Source of the DNA: Cloeon dipterum
Lineage: Eukaryota > Arthropoda > Insecta > Ephemeroptera > Baetidae
Assembly (NCBI RefSeq): GCF_949628265.1
Contig: NC_088787.1
Span: 14,250,501-14,314,500, forward strand
Reading direction: 5' to 3'
DNA: 64,000 bases
Made by a program: the position numbers and the translations under genes. A model generated the notes under the pieces. That model was not told where the DNA came from. It made no database searches and saw only the letters and a list, made by a program, of their open reading frames with translations. Positions 12,205-25,200 of this stretch are shown one piece after another. Each line of letters opens with the position of its first letter. The stretch's first letter is position 1.

Positions 12205-12470
12205 TTACCTTTCCCTGAAATGCTATCTAAAAATAAGGAAAAAGCTCAAAATTTCGAAAATTTCTCAGGTTGTCGTTTAATTAGGCTCAAAAGTTTGCAT
12301 GCTAATGAAGCGGCAAGTAAAATCTCGATTTATTTCACTATTTCGAAAAATTTAGCTCGTAATTTGCACACGATTGGATAGATCGCGACTAGAGGGATCG
12401 AAATCAAGCGGAACATTATTGACGATCGAACCGTTTCATATTTTGCCCAAATCTGAAATGTAACAGTTTC
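12205..12470 (-). repeat. Dispersed repeat family A, copy 1
   Basis: Shares with five other segments the blocks CAAAAGTTTGCATGC, TTGGATAGATCGCGAC and AGAGGGATCGAAATCAAGC, in the same order and spacing. No coding capacity. Lies between TDRD3 and Sulf1. Confidence 0.75.
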
Positions 12471-13192
12471 CTGGTCCTATGATTTCATTATTGCACACTA
12501 TAATGATCAACAACTCAACTGTATGTTATACTTCATTTCACATGTATTATAAATATGTAGTGAATCACTTCTTGTTATTGTCAACAGTGCTAAAAATGTT
12601 CTTAATTGGTGGCCTGTATATAGATATTATATAGTTCAACAAAATAACTGAATTATTTGTCATCGAATTATTGTGTTTCCTCTTTCAAATATCATCAGAC
12701 GTTCAAATCAAACGCTGTGAAGTAACCCTCATGTTACCCCTTTTCCCGCCCATGCGGTGAATCGCTTTGGCTTACGCTCGATTGGGCATTGTTGTCTTGC
12801 TGTGATTGGCGTGTTTCCGGTGCTGCGGCTGCACGCAGCATCCTCCAACCCCCTCCACGCCTCATTGCCTGCTCAAGTGCTCAGTCTCAGTGCTCTGTTC
12901 CACACAAAACAAACAACCTCGCCTGCCGTCGCTGTCGCTCTCTTCGCTCCTCTCCTCTTGCTCTGTCACATCTCTCCGCTGAATTCTCGCGCAAAGTCCG
13001 CTAAGTGTAAACAAATTATACGTACGCCACTTTGCGCCGAGAGTGCAAAAAGGCCATCAATTGTCGCGCCACCCTCCAGCCAAAGCAGGCGACGGTAAAA
13101 TCAACCTTGTCGGCCGACGGAGCGAGCGTTTCCCATCGTCTATCGTTTTACAATCTCCGACTCGAAACAGCTGCGGGACCGTCTTTTGGCAG
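12471..13192 (+). other. Likely Sulf1 promoter and non-coding first exon
   Basis: The segment 12760-13190 is clearly richer in G+C than its surroundings and ends in a good donor (GGCAG|GTGTGTGC at 13192/13193). It reads as a promoter plus 5' UTR exon for the Sulf1 gene downstream. A matching acceptor lies at 13546 (CATTTTTTCAG), giving a second 5' UTR exon that runs into the ATG at 13633. Small open frames here overlap in several registers and match nothing known to me. Exact transcription start is not visible. Confidence 0.45.
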
Positions 13193-13632
13193 GTGTGTGC
13201 TCTATCGAAATTTTCTCCCCTTCTATTCAACTCATTCATTCATTCATTTGAATGCCGCAACTAAATGAGCAGCAGGTGCTGGAAACAATGATCTGTATTT
13301 CTATAAACTGTTTCTTTTCTAGGTAATAAACGCAATCCTTTCTCCTTTTCATTTTCAATTATTTACAATCCTATTAATTCTTCATCGAACAGGAAAAATT
13401 ATTAAAAAGAAGATCACGATTTCTGCAAAAAAAAAAAATCAGAAATTGATTTTCATTACACTGCAGAACTTTATTTCGAACTTGAGCCATGATTTTAAAA
13501 GAGAGGTCAAGTGTAAAATAAATAAATGCCATGCTCATTTTTTCAGGGAATGCTGAGTGAAGGCCATGATCACATTTAACTAAAAGCCATCATCATCTCG
13601 TCTTAGGTGTGGCGAGTTAAAATCTTTTAACC

Positions 13633-16600
13633 ATGTGGGCTGCGATCATCGGCTTGCTGTGCTTGACCATTGGAGGTATTTCAAAATTGATGTCTAATTT
13701 TTTAATGCAATACACTGCAATGCACTTAAAGCGGTTCATTCACATTAAAACGAAGGGTGCTGCTCTGCACGTCTAATGATTTATTCAATTATTTAAATCA
13801 GGCAACGCCCTTGCATGCTGTTGTAATTTTCACCAAGTGTTTTTGACGTCTGATTCCTTGGAGCGTGTTTATCATTTGCATCCCCGTTGCGTTGCTTTTC
13901 TTTAATTTTCTTCCCACTAGCAATTTGTGGCGCGCTGACGACGGTATAATTTGCTCAATTGATTGCTCGCAGGAATTTGCGCTCTGCAACAGCCCAATGC
14001 CACTGCCGAAGACAGCACTAAAATACCCATCCAAAGATATCCCTCCCAAGAGCAGGCGAGAAATTCGGGAAACAACAGAATAGGTATGACTGTGTCTTAG
14101 TCATCCACAAAAAAATTCGTTGCAACGTTAAATTTTCCCTGTAATAGCGCAAAAACCAGTTGAAAATTCCCATGACCAAATTCAGAGCAGAAATCCATTG
14201 CCCCGCACTCAAGAGCCGGCAGAAAGGAGAGGCAACAAACACAGGAAGCAGAATTCCTTCAACAGTCCTCTGCCCACACCAGGCATTTCGTCCAGCTCCA
14301 GTAGAAAACCAAACATAGTTTTAATTTTGACGGACGACCAAGACGTGGAGTTAGGTATATAATTAACTTGCGACATAATATTTGCTTCTTAAGAGTAGAT
14401 AGAGCTTTACAGGCCAACAATTAATCACATTTTGCATTTTTTTTTACTGTAAAAAGTAGTTCATTGAGTTAATAGTTTGTGAAATTTAGCAACAGTTTAT
14501 AATCTAAAGGACCAAGTAACAGATAAATTTCATATTTTGCCAAATTTCTTGCATAATTAAACGATTTTTTTCGCTTGATTTCGATCTCTCTCGTCGCGAT
14601 CTATCCAGGAAAAAGTCCCAAATTTTTAATAAATCGTGGTAATAATTGCTGCTTGCCATTTGATTAGCATTCAAACTTTTGAGCTGATTTACTAAAAAAA
14701 TTAAATGGTAACCTGGGCATTTTTAAGTCTTTTCCTAAATTTTAGTTTCAAAGTGTACTTTATTGTGTTTCAGCAGGGCCACTCTGCCCCATAAATTTTA
14801 GATAAGAATTTCAAGTAACGAGTAACGGTAAAAAGTATTCCTGAGATCAAATTTTCACCCAAGGTTTGCTGCGTAGTGGAAATTGAATAAATGTCTTCAT
14901 TCTCATTGAAATTCAGAGTTTTTGTCTGGCTGTGGCATACTCATGAAATATGGCGATCTAGATTCGGCTAAACTGGTTGAATTGAATTAAATAACACTGA
15001 ATTTCAACGAGGTTGAAGTCTGTTATTCAAAATCCACTATGTAAAAATGATTTTTCATAAATTTTCTGTAAAGCTTAACTTTAAGTGGAAATAATTGTCA
15101 GATGAAGAAATAGCTAACCAAATTCTGTTGTACTCTCCAGGTTCTCTTCAATACATGCCCTACACAAACAGTTTGCTGAGGCAGGAGGGAGCTGAATTTC
15201 GCCACGCATACGTCACCACTCCCATGTGCTGCCCGTCTCGTTCTTCTTTGCTGACTGGTTTGCTGGTTCACAATCACCAAGTAAGTTCGCGAAATAAAAT
15301 TATTTTGAAAGACAGGACCAATATTTGCCTGGCAGGTTTTCACCAACAACGACAATTGCTCTGGAAACGCTTGGCAAGCAATATACGAGACCAGATCTTT
15401 CGCCACCTACCTTTCAAATAATGGATACAGAACAGGTAAATTGATGCAAGTGATAAGTTATTCCACCAGGGTTGTCTTAAATAGTTTGCATGTTCTTTAA
15501 AGTATTTTTTTATCGTGTACTGCAGCCTGTATCTGCATGTTGTAGACGCTCGCGATAATGATTGTGCACAGTGCAAAGTCAGCAACGGTCTTTATTTACC
15601 CAGCTATCACGCTTGTTGCCAATTATGTTTAGTCTTACGTGAGTTTGTGTCCGTAAGGTCACGTAGTTCTGTCCTGGAACGCCAACTGTTTTCGCTCGTG
15701 AAAAATAACAGTTAAATTACACTATTTTTACTCGCACGCAAACATATTTCTTTTGGAATTGATAAAACCAACTCTTTGCTACTTAAACGTTAGAATATTG
15801 AAAGTCTGAGGTACTTCTGAGAGTAAAACAAACAAAAATTTCAAATGCATGAGGGTTTTCAAATTATTTATAGAAATTTCCAATTATTTACGCACTTGAA
15901 AATGATCTTCTAATGTTTAGATGATTTTTAGGCTACGTGGGTAAATATTTAAACAAGTACAATGGCAGTTACATTCCTCCTGGCTGGAGAGAATGGTCAG
16001 GCTTGATCATGAACTCTCGCTTCTACAATTATTCTATCAACAAAAACGGGAAACGCATCCGACACGGTGACGATTATGCCAAGGTGTGATCTGTAGCATC
16101 AACTACCGCACGCGGAACTAATTTTTCGTGTCTCACAGGATTATTACACGGACTTGATCGCAAATGACTCGATTGCGTTTTTGAAGCAGTCCAAGCAGAC
16201 GTTCAGCAAAAAACCTGTCATGCTGGTTATGAGCTTTCCTGCCCCGCATGGCCCTGAGGATTCGGCGCCTCAATACAGAGATATGTTTTTCAACGTCACT
16301 TCTCACCAGTAAGTTGACATCGTAAAAGCTTTTGTTCTCTCATATTTTTTTCTCTCCCTTCACGCAGCACTAAGTCTTATAATTATGCGCCAAACCCGGA
16401 CAAACAATGGATCCTTCGAGTCACTCAGCCCATGGAGCCGATTCACAAACATTTCACGGACCTTTTAATGACCAAGCGACTGCAGACGCTGCAGTCAGTA
16501 GACATGGCTGTCAAGAGGGTAACATCCTGCAAACATGAGCTGTTCATTTGACTTGGTAATTCGCAAGACAGGTTTATGAAACTCTGCGGGACTTAGGAGA

Positions 16601-19302
16601 ATTGGATAACACGTACATTTTCTACACGTCAGATCATGGATATCATTTAGGCCAGTTTGGTCTTGTGAAAGGAAAAAGCTTTCCTTTCGAGTTTGACATC
16701 AAAGTTCCTCTTCTTGTCAGGGGACCAGGGATCGATCCAGGCACCATGTAAGCGCTATTTTGTTAATCTTTCGCGTCATGTGGACTGTGCTAAATAAATT
16801 TTAATCCATTTTTATTCCAGCATTGATGATGTTGTCCTAAATGTAGACTTGGCCCCCACATTTCTGGATCTCTCGGGCGAAGACCCTCCAGGCCACATGG
16901 ATGGCAAGTCTATAATTCCTTTGCTGCTTAAAAGTTCCAATCGATCCAGGCGGAAACATTTTAAGTGTGATACTAGAACTAATTCCCCTCACAAGAGCAT
17001 TCAGTTGTCATTTTATGGTTTAGGTCTTGGCCGGATACGTTCCTAATCGAGAGTAGCGGAAGGAGAGAAAATTATGGCAAACCTTCTATGAGTAAAACTG
17101 ATAGACTAAACAAAGAGTGCAAGTCACCTGTGTTGCAGGCGCCTTGCCAGCCACGACAGAAATGGTACTGTGTCAAAGACAATGGAAGGTGAGCTTTTAA
17201 ATGTTTTAGAAGCTTGAAGCAATGGCTTTTGATTTGCTCGTAGATGGCGGAAACACAAATGCAAAACGTCCGGCGCAAACCGTGGCGGTACACGCAAGGT
17301 GAGCCGCAGAAAGTGTACTTGCTTCCCTCCAAGTTTGATTAACTCGGGACACCTGATGTTCCCGCTTAACAAATCTGAGCAGCAAGTGCAGAGGAAATTT
17401 TTACGCAGCCACCTCCCGCCTTCGCATCATCAAGCAATGATGAGAACTGGGTAACTATTGGTTTCCTTGCAACCCTCTCGGCTCAACTTCATTCAGCTTG
17501 ACGTGATAAAATATTTTAGATTTGTAAAAACTCCTCTTCTCAGACCTCAGCGGTCAATCCGGCAAAAGCGCAGACGGCGCCGTGGGAAGCGCAATTTGAT
17601 GGGGGTGATCGACGCGGTGGTCGGCGGTGTCACGAAGCAAATGCACGATTTGATTCAAGAGAGCAACGCAACGGCGGAGTTCGCAGTCACGGACATAGTG
17701 ACTGCCACGGTACGTGGAGCAAACAGAATTATTTTACTCTAGGGCTAATTTGCTCTTGCAGCCTAACACGACCAGAACGGAGGCTGCAAAGTGTCGAGTC
17801 ACTCTCCAGGGCACAGTGAATTGCAGCCCTTCCGTCTATGGCAATAGCAAGCAGTGGAGGCGTTCTAAACAAGACATTGATGCAAAGATTGCTGAGCTGA
17901 AAGAGCAGCTAGAGTCATTGAAGGTACTTTGTCGAGAGCACTTATTAAAATTTATTAGGAAGGGCTCTGCGGATCATTTGTCGACTCCCTCAGCGCACCC
18001 TACTTAATCCACATTAGTTTTATAGCCACGAGCCCCCCATCTTTTCATTATCAAATTAATAAACTGCATTGTGAAAAAATTATGTTGGGTTTATGACGAC
18101 GTGTTAATAGGAAATTCGCAAACATCTACGCGAGAAGAAGCCTCAAATTAACACGCCTGTTGAAGAGATCGAACCAGAGGAGGACGAGTCTGAAGAAGGC
18201 AATGACGACGACGGCGATGAGAACGATGATGATAATGACGACGACACCGATGAGGATGAGGAGGAAGAGGGAACCGAAGGGGAAGACGACCTGACCAAAG
18301 AATTTCCAATTATAACTAGTTAGTTTAATTTAATTAATTTGAGCTCTTAATTGAGATCTCAATGCAGCTGCTCCAACGACGACAACAACCAAAGCAACGC
18401 CAACCCAGCGGCTGCACCATCCAAAACTTTCACCAACGACTGCGAGGACAACGCTCAACACCACCTTATTTGCTGGTTCGAGCGGCACGAATCATATCAA
18501 TGGTTTTTTTGCTAATCGAAACGGAAATGTCTGCATCTGCCACCCAGAGCAAGTGACTTATTTTAATTTTAATTATATTTTAATTTTTCATTAAAAAAAA
18601 TAATTGATATGGCGCTTACATTACATTGATGACACGTTATTTGCAAAGGTAGAAATTAGCACTTGAACCCATGGAAACCAAATTTTCCATTTCCGCCCCT
18701 TTCTTTACGGTGCCACCTCTTTTATTATAGTTTCTTTTAAATAACGAATGCTACCTTGATAGTTATTGGAGTTGTCTGCTCTTAGACCACATTAAATTTA
18801 AGACACCAACTTCCAATCCAATTTCCTTCCTTTCAGTACTGTTGCCGAAGAGCGGCGTCGGGCCAAAGAGCAGCGGCAGTTGAAAAAGGAGCGGAAGCTG
18901 CGTCGCAAGTCCCGTCTAGACCTGGAATGTTTGCACGAGAGGATGAACTGCTTCAGCCACGACAACGACCACTGGAAGACGGAGCCGCTTTGGAGGGAAG
19001 GTCCGTTCTGCGTGTGCATGAATGCCAACAACAACACCTACTCGTGTCTGCGCACCATCAACGCCACGCACAACTTCCTCTACTGCGAGTTCACCACGGG
19101 CCACATCACCTACTACAACTTGCGTACCGATCCGTACCAGCTGTTCAACGAGGCGCACAAACTGCTTCCCACGGAACTGACCACCCTGCAGGCAAGGCTG
19201 GCTCAGTTGAAGGACTGCAGAGGTGCGCTCGAGTGCAGGAACAACAACCCTCCGCGGCCCATCAATCCCGAGGTTTTCCGGCGCAGAAAACCAGGTAACT
19301 GA
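13633..19302 (+). CDS. Sulf1: Extracellular heparan sulfate 6-O-endosulfatase (Sulf1)
   Basis: Secreted sulfatase that trims 6-O-sulfates from heparan sulfate and so tunes Wnt, Hedgehog, BMP and FGF signalling. Seventeen coding exons: 13633-13675, 13973-14083, 14148-14354, 15141-15280, 15336-15435, 15932-16083, 16139-16308, 16368-16518, 16572-16747, 16821-16964, 17024-17188, 17244-17450, 17544-17709, 17762-17923, 18111-18318, 18368-18548, 18837-19302. They join to 2949 nt, 982 aa. Signal peptide [15 protein letters not shown]; sulfatase fold starts at [12 protein letters not shown]. The formylglycine Cys is about residue 150 in [28 protein letters not shown] follows. The hydrophilic domain has a basic run ([12 protein letters not shown]) and an unusually long Asp/Glu run in exon 15. 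The Sulf C-terminal domain is clear ([34 protein letters not shown]). Intron 16 has a GC donor (GCAAGT at 18549); a GT donor four bases later breaks the frame. Confidence 0.93.
14455..14775 (+). repeat. Dispersed repeat family A, copy 2
   Basis: In Sulf1 intron 3, plus orientation. Contains GTTTGTGAAATTTAGCAA, TTTTTCGCTTGATTTCGATC, CGCGATCTATCC and CATTCAAACTTTTGAGCTG, the reverse-orientation counterparts of copy 1. Confidence 0.75.
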
Positions 19303-19862
19303 TAACTTGTACATTCCTCGCTAATTTACTCGCGCAAACAGAACTGACTAGTTTGAAATAATTTTAACTAATTAATAGCGTATCATTTAGCTTGCTGCAA
19401 CGCAATCTCACTCAAAAACACGACATTCCGCATCTAGACTTAACTCTTCTAAAGCCGAACTATTGGTTTTAAGCGCCGCTCTTGCAGTTACTCTCGCGCA
19501 AAATGTCAATTAATCTCCTGCCCAAAATATATTGTATCTTAAAGCAGAGAGGATTGTTTTGTATGGATACGTCTCTTTTATCATCGCCATACGCTGTCGA
19601 GACGGCATAAATATAATTTTGATAAAACTCTATTTATGTTAGATCGTCTGCCAAATATAATGGTGCAACTGTGAAGGCTTATTTAGATAGCAGAGCGACA
19701 TACTTTTTAGAATCAAATTTGTGATGCATGTTAGTGTTTTAGTTCACTATATAAATCTCGCTCTACTGCTACAAGACAAAGTACTTCTATGTACTGACTA
19801 ATAAATTATAAACATGCTTGTTCCAATCAACACTCTATTTATTTATTTTCCAAAATCATGCC
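19303..19862. other. Convergent 3' UTRs of Sulf1 and the MFS transporter
   Basis: Tail-to-tail spacer. The Sulf1 AATAAA (19800-19805) and the transporter's minus-strand signal (TTTATT at 19838-19843) lie only about 35 bases apart and facing, so the two 3' UTRs probably overlap. Confidence 0.6.
19800..19805 (+). terminator. Poly(A) signal AATAAA, Sulf1
   Basis: AATAAA about 500 bases past the Sulf1 stop, followed by a T-rich stretch. The best candidate for this gene in the convergent spacer. Confidence 0.55.
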
Positions 19863-21916
19863 TCAGTCCTCAGTAGGTTTCTTTTTGAAGCAGAAATCTT
19901 TAGTAAGCCAAACAACTGCTGTTAGCATTGCTACTATGTTGATTGCGATAACAACGTAGACGAAAGAGCCAGTCACGTCTTTAATAGTTCCTGATAGAAA
20001 AACGTCAATTCCAGGTTAGATAGTCATATTCTTTAGTCAACTTACCAAAGACAGGCCCCAGAGTCATGAAGGCTATTGATTTCATCAACATTGAAAGTCC
20101 GATGGCTGATGGAAGTCTGTGCAACGGAACAATTGCTGGTAGAATTAGCGGCATGAAAACTGTCCGAACTCCTTTGGCCATTCCCAAAAATAATCCCATC
20201 ACCATCACATATTCATATTCCAGGAAGATCATGACCACTGTTGAATTTCTCTCGTTTTAACACACAAATTTAATCCTCTTTGAACTTACGTGCTCTAAAT
20301 AAGGACAATCCCACGATGCTAATGAGGTACATCGATCTGTTTGATAGTTTTAGGAATTCAGCAATGTAAGGTGCTAGTAATCTGCATTTGTTCACTTAAA
20401 TGATTATTTTTTCAAATTTTTTAACTGTTTTGTCGAACCTAAATATTAAGTCTGTGGTAGCTAGCGAAGACTGGTATTTCGCGATTTGGTATGTGTCGAA
20501 GCCATGCAGCTCTTTGAATATCACTGGAGTCAGAAGGAAAAAATTAATTTCTGCACAGAAGGCCAAAGCGATTCCTGCTGCAGTTATGACGTAAGTTGGA
20601 TTGGTCAGTAAGTCAAGATCAAATAGATCGACGATTTTTCCGAAACAGGATTTATTTTCTTGGCCCTGTAAAAATACATTTTTGTCAATCCATGTAGCCC
20701 GCTGCGTACAACTTCTATACTTGTTCTGGCGACTGAGTTTCTGCACTCGTGTCGAATTCCTCATTTCCATCACTGGAGCTGTCATCTCTGATCGTGAGAC
20801 TGATATTTTCCAGCGAGTTTGTGTCCTCTTCCATGATTTGATCAGAATTTTTCCTATTTTTAGAGTAAAATCTCGAATTGTGAAGTAAAACTGAAATAAC
20901 GTTTTTTACCGTTGCTGTGAAACGCTCCTACCTAGCTTGGGCAGCCTTTGCTGATACTGATCGTCGTGGTCTCCGTCCGCCACAGCAAACAACGAGTTTC
21001 CGACGTCCACCGAGGTCAAAGTCGCCGTCCTTGTTCTCCTGGGCACCGTTTGCAGGGTGTCGTCGCCCTCCTGAGGCAGCAGCGGCACCTGCTCCTTGAC
21101 TGGCACCCTGTGCCACTGTACCGGCTGCAGGAGGAGCGAGGCTGGGACGCAGTGCAACACAAGTGCGGCCACAATGAGCATTGTCTGCGAGGCGGTGTAA
21201 TACCTGAGCAAGAAACTCACGGCCAGGGGCAATAGTACATTGCCTAGACCGCTAATTGTCATCGCAAGGCCCATGGCGCGCGCCCTCCTTTTTGTGAAAT
21301 ACGAGTTGATTGAATATACACTTGCTGGACTCACTAACGAAAAACCGAGACCTGAAAGTATTGCAGAAATGTTTCAAACTCCGTTCAAAAAGATATATGG
21401 ATTTTTAGTGCTTTCCGAAAATCACTCCGAAGGACATGATGAAGTACGGCATGGAAACTGCCATCGAAGTTAAATATGTGCCACTAAACACAAGAAGTCC
21501 GCCGAAAACTGCGACTTGTCGGCACGAATATTTTTTTAGTAGTGGCCCATTCAGCAGACCTGTGTCATTTTAAAGTTATTTAGTTCTAGAAACACTGCAT
21601 ATAAGTACGACAAACCTAGCGCATTGTTCACCGCCGAGTTAATATTGAGGATTAGAGACAGGTTCGCGACAGTTATGCCAAAGCCTTCAATAGCATTTGA
21701 ATATATCAGTGAAAAGTTTTGGATGACGGCTACAATAAAAATCTGAAAGCATTTTCTGTTTTAATTCTACTACGGTAATAAATGCGTTATAAATCTTACA
21801 TGATTTAATCCAAATGCTAGAACAACAGCCCAGCCCCATCCTCCGTCTGGTGCTTCCAATGCTATACCCCTGGCCAAGGCTTTTTGAGAAAAATATTTCC
21901 CATGATTTCGAGCCAT
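19863..21916 (-). CDS. SLC16-like (monocarboxylate transporter family) MFS protein
   Basis: Twelve-helix major facilitator of the monocarboxylate-transporter family; substrate cannot be read from sequence. Nine coding exons in gene order: 21916-21800, 21742-21616, 21559-21416, 21351-20932, 20890-20721, 20665-20439, 20381-20290, 20237-20046, 19990-19863. They join to 1617 nt, 538 aa. The family signature before helix 1 is clear (APDGGWGWAVV), as are a helix 4-5 region (NSYFTKRRARAMGLAMTISG), a long hydrophilic central loop (exons 4-6), and VLLHNSRFYSK, which resembles the loop of other MCTs. Two splicing oddities: intron 3 (21352-21415) would need a GA donor (TTTCG|GAAAGC), and intron 4 (20891-20931) is only 41 nt. 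Both joins are forced by frame and by family continuity (GVIF+GLGFSLVSP). Start ATG gives MARNHGKYFS, directly before the signature. Confidence 0.87.
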
Positions 21917-22243
21917 ATTGCTATTGAACGTTCACGTAGCTAGCTGCATTCATTTTCTGTTCGAACTTGCATGCATATGGGGGTAAAATTGCCATATTTA
22001 CACATGATAAGATTTGCAGGAAATCTTAAAAAAAAGGTTAGCAATATATACAGCGATTAAGTGATAATATGAAAAACCTTCATTTGGGCAGCGCCTTCGT
22101 CGAGCCAATTTGAATGAAAGACAAGTTCAAATTAAATGTTACTCTACTCTTTATTTAAGTCATTAAAAGATAGAATACAGCGTAACACAATTTTAATTCT
22201 CTTTCGCTATCAATAATCAATTCAGTAAAAATCAAAATCGATA
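21917..22243. other. Spacer: MFS transporter promoter side and EPG5 3' UTR
   Basis: A minus-strand poly(A) signal (TTTATT on the plus strand, 22150-22155) lies about 90 bases past the EPG5 stop. Otherwise nothing recognisable. Confidence 0.5.
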
Positions 22244-25200
22244 TCACAAAATGATGGTTTTATAGAGTTGCCGAGCTATATCAGCAAAGATAACCTCAAT
22301 ATTTTCAAGGCTAGTGTTTTGATCCCTTATCTTGTTGATGGCATCGCTCACAACTTCTTTTAATTCAGGTGGGTTCAGCTTTGCTTGCGACATCGACTCC
22401 AGTGAGGCAACTGCTTGCAGCGTTTGAGCTGTTGGACTATAGGCAGTGTCATCTTGCAAGCTCCTAATGAGCGAAACATCATATATGGCGATCAATTCGT
22501 TAACATGAAAATACTCACAATGAAGACGAACTCAGGTTGCCTAAGGCGCCAGGTGATGTCGACTCATGTCTGCATTTGTATTCTTCGCCCAGCTTAGGGA
22601 ACTGGGCAAAAACAAGGGCTGCAGTGAACCTGGCCAAAATGCGCAGTCTGACTGACGCCTGCGTCTGTTTCCTCAGTCCGATGGCTCCGAGCAGGTCCCA
22701 TCCCTTGTCTTCCCCAACATTCGCCAGGTGCACGCAAAACGCAAGAACGTGTTTGACAAGCTTGTCAGGCAGTTTCTCATGTTGTGTGCCGCTTTGGATA
22801 AGAAGCAAAACCGCGTTCCACAGGAGGGGAATCTTCTGCTCAGTTTCTTCACTGATCTTGATTGCTGGAAGCAATGTGATCAACTCTGTGAATGAGTGTT
22901 CCTGCTGTCCTAGTTTCAGGTGGAGAGCGTAAATACTAAAAATCTGGCCTTCGTTGACCAAAAAATGTTCTAGTGGCTCTTTTCCTCCTTGTGACGGCAC
23001 TGCTGGCTGCAGAATGGAAACTGCTCTAGCCCAGTTTGTGTTTGGCACTGAAATTAAATAGAGAATCAATTAAAAGCTAAAATTTCGTCGGTACAAAATA
23101 TAAAGCTTCAAAATCTAAGTTGAGTGTTCGTTTTTAAATACTCTTTTAGACAGTTTGAGAGAAAGGTAGGAGAAGAAGTATCATATTAAATTACCTGAAT
23201 GGTCTCTGAAAAATGACTCAAGGGTGCTTTCCATAATAGTGCCCAATGTTTTCTGATCTGACACGCTGATAGTCGCGGCTTTGAGCAGACCAAGGACCAC
23301 TAAACTGCCTCCAGTGTGCGTGGATAGCCATTGCTTGAGACCCTTGACCAAAACCTCGCTCAGTGTAGCGCTGTTGAGAGTGCCACTTAATAGCTCGCCT
23401 ACTAGAAGACCACTTTCAGAGATTTGCTGGCCAAGTGGCACAGCTGAAATTTTTAATGCTTTTAGATATTTAAAATGTAGAAAAAAATATGAAATACTTT
23501 GCGATATGATGTCTTCAGTTTGGTCCAAGAGTTTGTGAAGAGCTTTTACAAACGCTTCAGGATTTTTAGAAATCAGTGCTTTGAAACGTGTTGAGCAAGA
23601 GTTTAGCAATTTCGCGCAAGCTCTCATGAAAGCAAGCCTTTTGCGAACGGTCGTGGAATGAAAATACTTAGTATGAGTTGTAAATCCTGAAAATAAAAAC
23701 ACAATATTCAATCACGATGTTCACTCTCTCAGAACTCTCAGAGCCTTACCAGATATTTCCTGGAGTAGATGAAACACGGCCACATCTACAGGATGCAGCT
23801 CAGGGTGGCCAGGCAACACAACCCTGGCGTCTGAGCTCATGACGAACCAGTTCAGCACTTGGTCATAGCTGCCAGAGTCGACCAAATGCCAGGATAGTTG
23901 TTGACTGCAGTCGTTGATCAGGACAACAACTTTTGGATTCTGCTTGACACTGGGCTCGGATGACAGCTTCACCAGCAAACTCATCAGATGCAGGTGATTT
24001 TTGTCGCTGGGAAACTTCTGGATCCACACCAGCCACGGCACCTAGAAATAAAAATTGTAAACCAAATTTCCACAAATGAAAACACAAACATGCCTGGATA
24101 AACACCGCACCAAGGAAAAGGTGGTTCTGGGGCAAATACTGGTCGGACAGCTTGGTCATTGCTTCCACATCTATGACCCTCGGCCAAAACCGATCCCAGG
24201 GCAGAGCCAGAAAGCTGTGGTGAATGACTGAGAGAACGTGTTCAGACACGTCTGCATAGTTGAGAGCGTACAGTTGAAATACGAAGCAAAGCGTGTTGGT
24301 CGAGGCAGGAAGAGTGTCAAGCAGGAAGCTTAGGATTTCAACGTAGGAGTCACACATTATTTTGGCAACAGGTGCGTCTTGAGCGGTCCAGGGCAGGAGC
24401 ACTGTTTTATCGTCGGTGAACTGCTGGATCCAGGCGGCCGTTTGCTGTCGGTGACCGGCCCAGGGAAGAACCCAAGGTGCGAACAGGTCGTGCAGAATGG
24501 GCCACAGCTGCTCCGACAGCGAGTCTCCAAGTGCGCCTCGCGCCTGGTTCAGAGTGCCGATCACAAGGGTGTGCCCAACCATCGAGAAAAATACGCTGAG
24601 TGGATTGACATATGTTCTGTATTTTGGGTACACGCCATGCAAGCCATACTGCAACCGCTCTCTCTTGAAATAATCGGCAAGCAATGCAGCTGTTTCACAT
24701 ATCTGTGAAAAAGGTTGCGCATAATAAGAGATCAAGAAATTTAAACATTGTATACTAAATGTCTTTAATTTTATGCTATTTAATATAAGGAATTTTTTAT
24801 CAATGAAAATGTGTACGGAAACTATCTGTAGTTAAAATAAAAAAGGGATGAAGCGAATTTTCAATTTACATATTTTTAGAGACGGGTGTTTCATGGACTG
24901 CAATTTTCAAATTTTTGTTCATCGATGCTATATCCCAAGAATTCATTAAGGCAGTAATTTATCTACGAGTGCGCGCAAAAAGTGCGTAGTATGAAATAAA
25001 TTAGTGTGTCGTTTGCCATGAAACAGTGAGGTTCATTCCTCTTCCTGAGAGGCCACCCGCATTTCAATTGACGACGAGTACGAACTTTTCCGAGAAGAGG
25101 AAAACGGTGAAGTTGGACAGCGAGACATCGGGTCGTGGGGAATGACACGACCGCTGACAAAACTCCGATACGCAATACGTGTGTCCCGGGGCGGACCTGT

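Noticed and set aside
12757-13268. Coding frames of 70-113 aa upstream of Sulf1
   Set aside because: Overlapping in several registers, no homology, and the region fits a promoter plus 5' UTR exon with a good donor.
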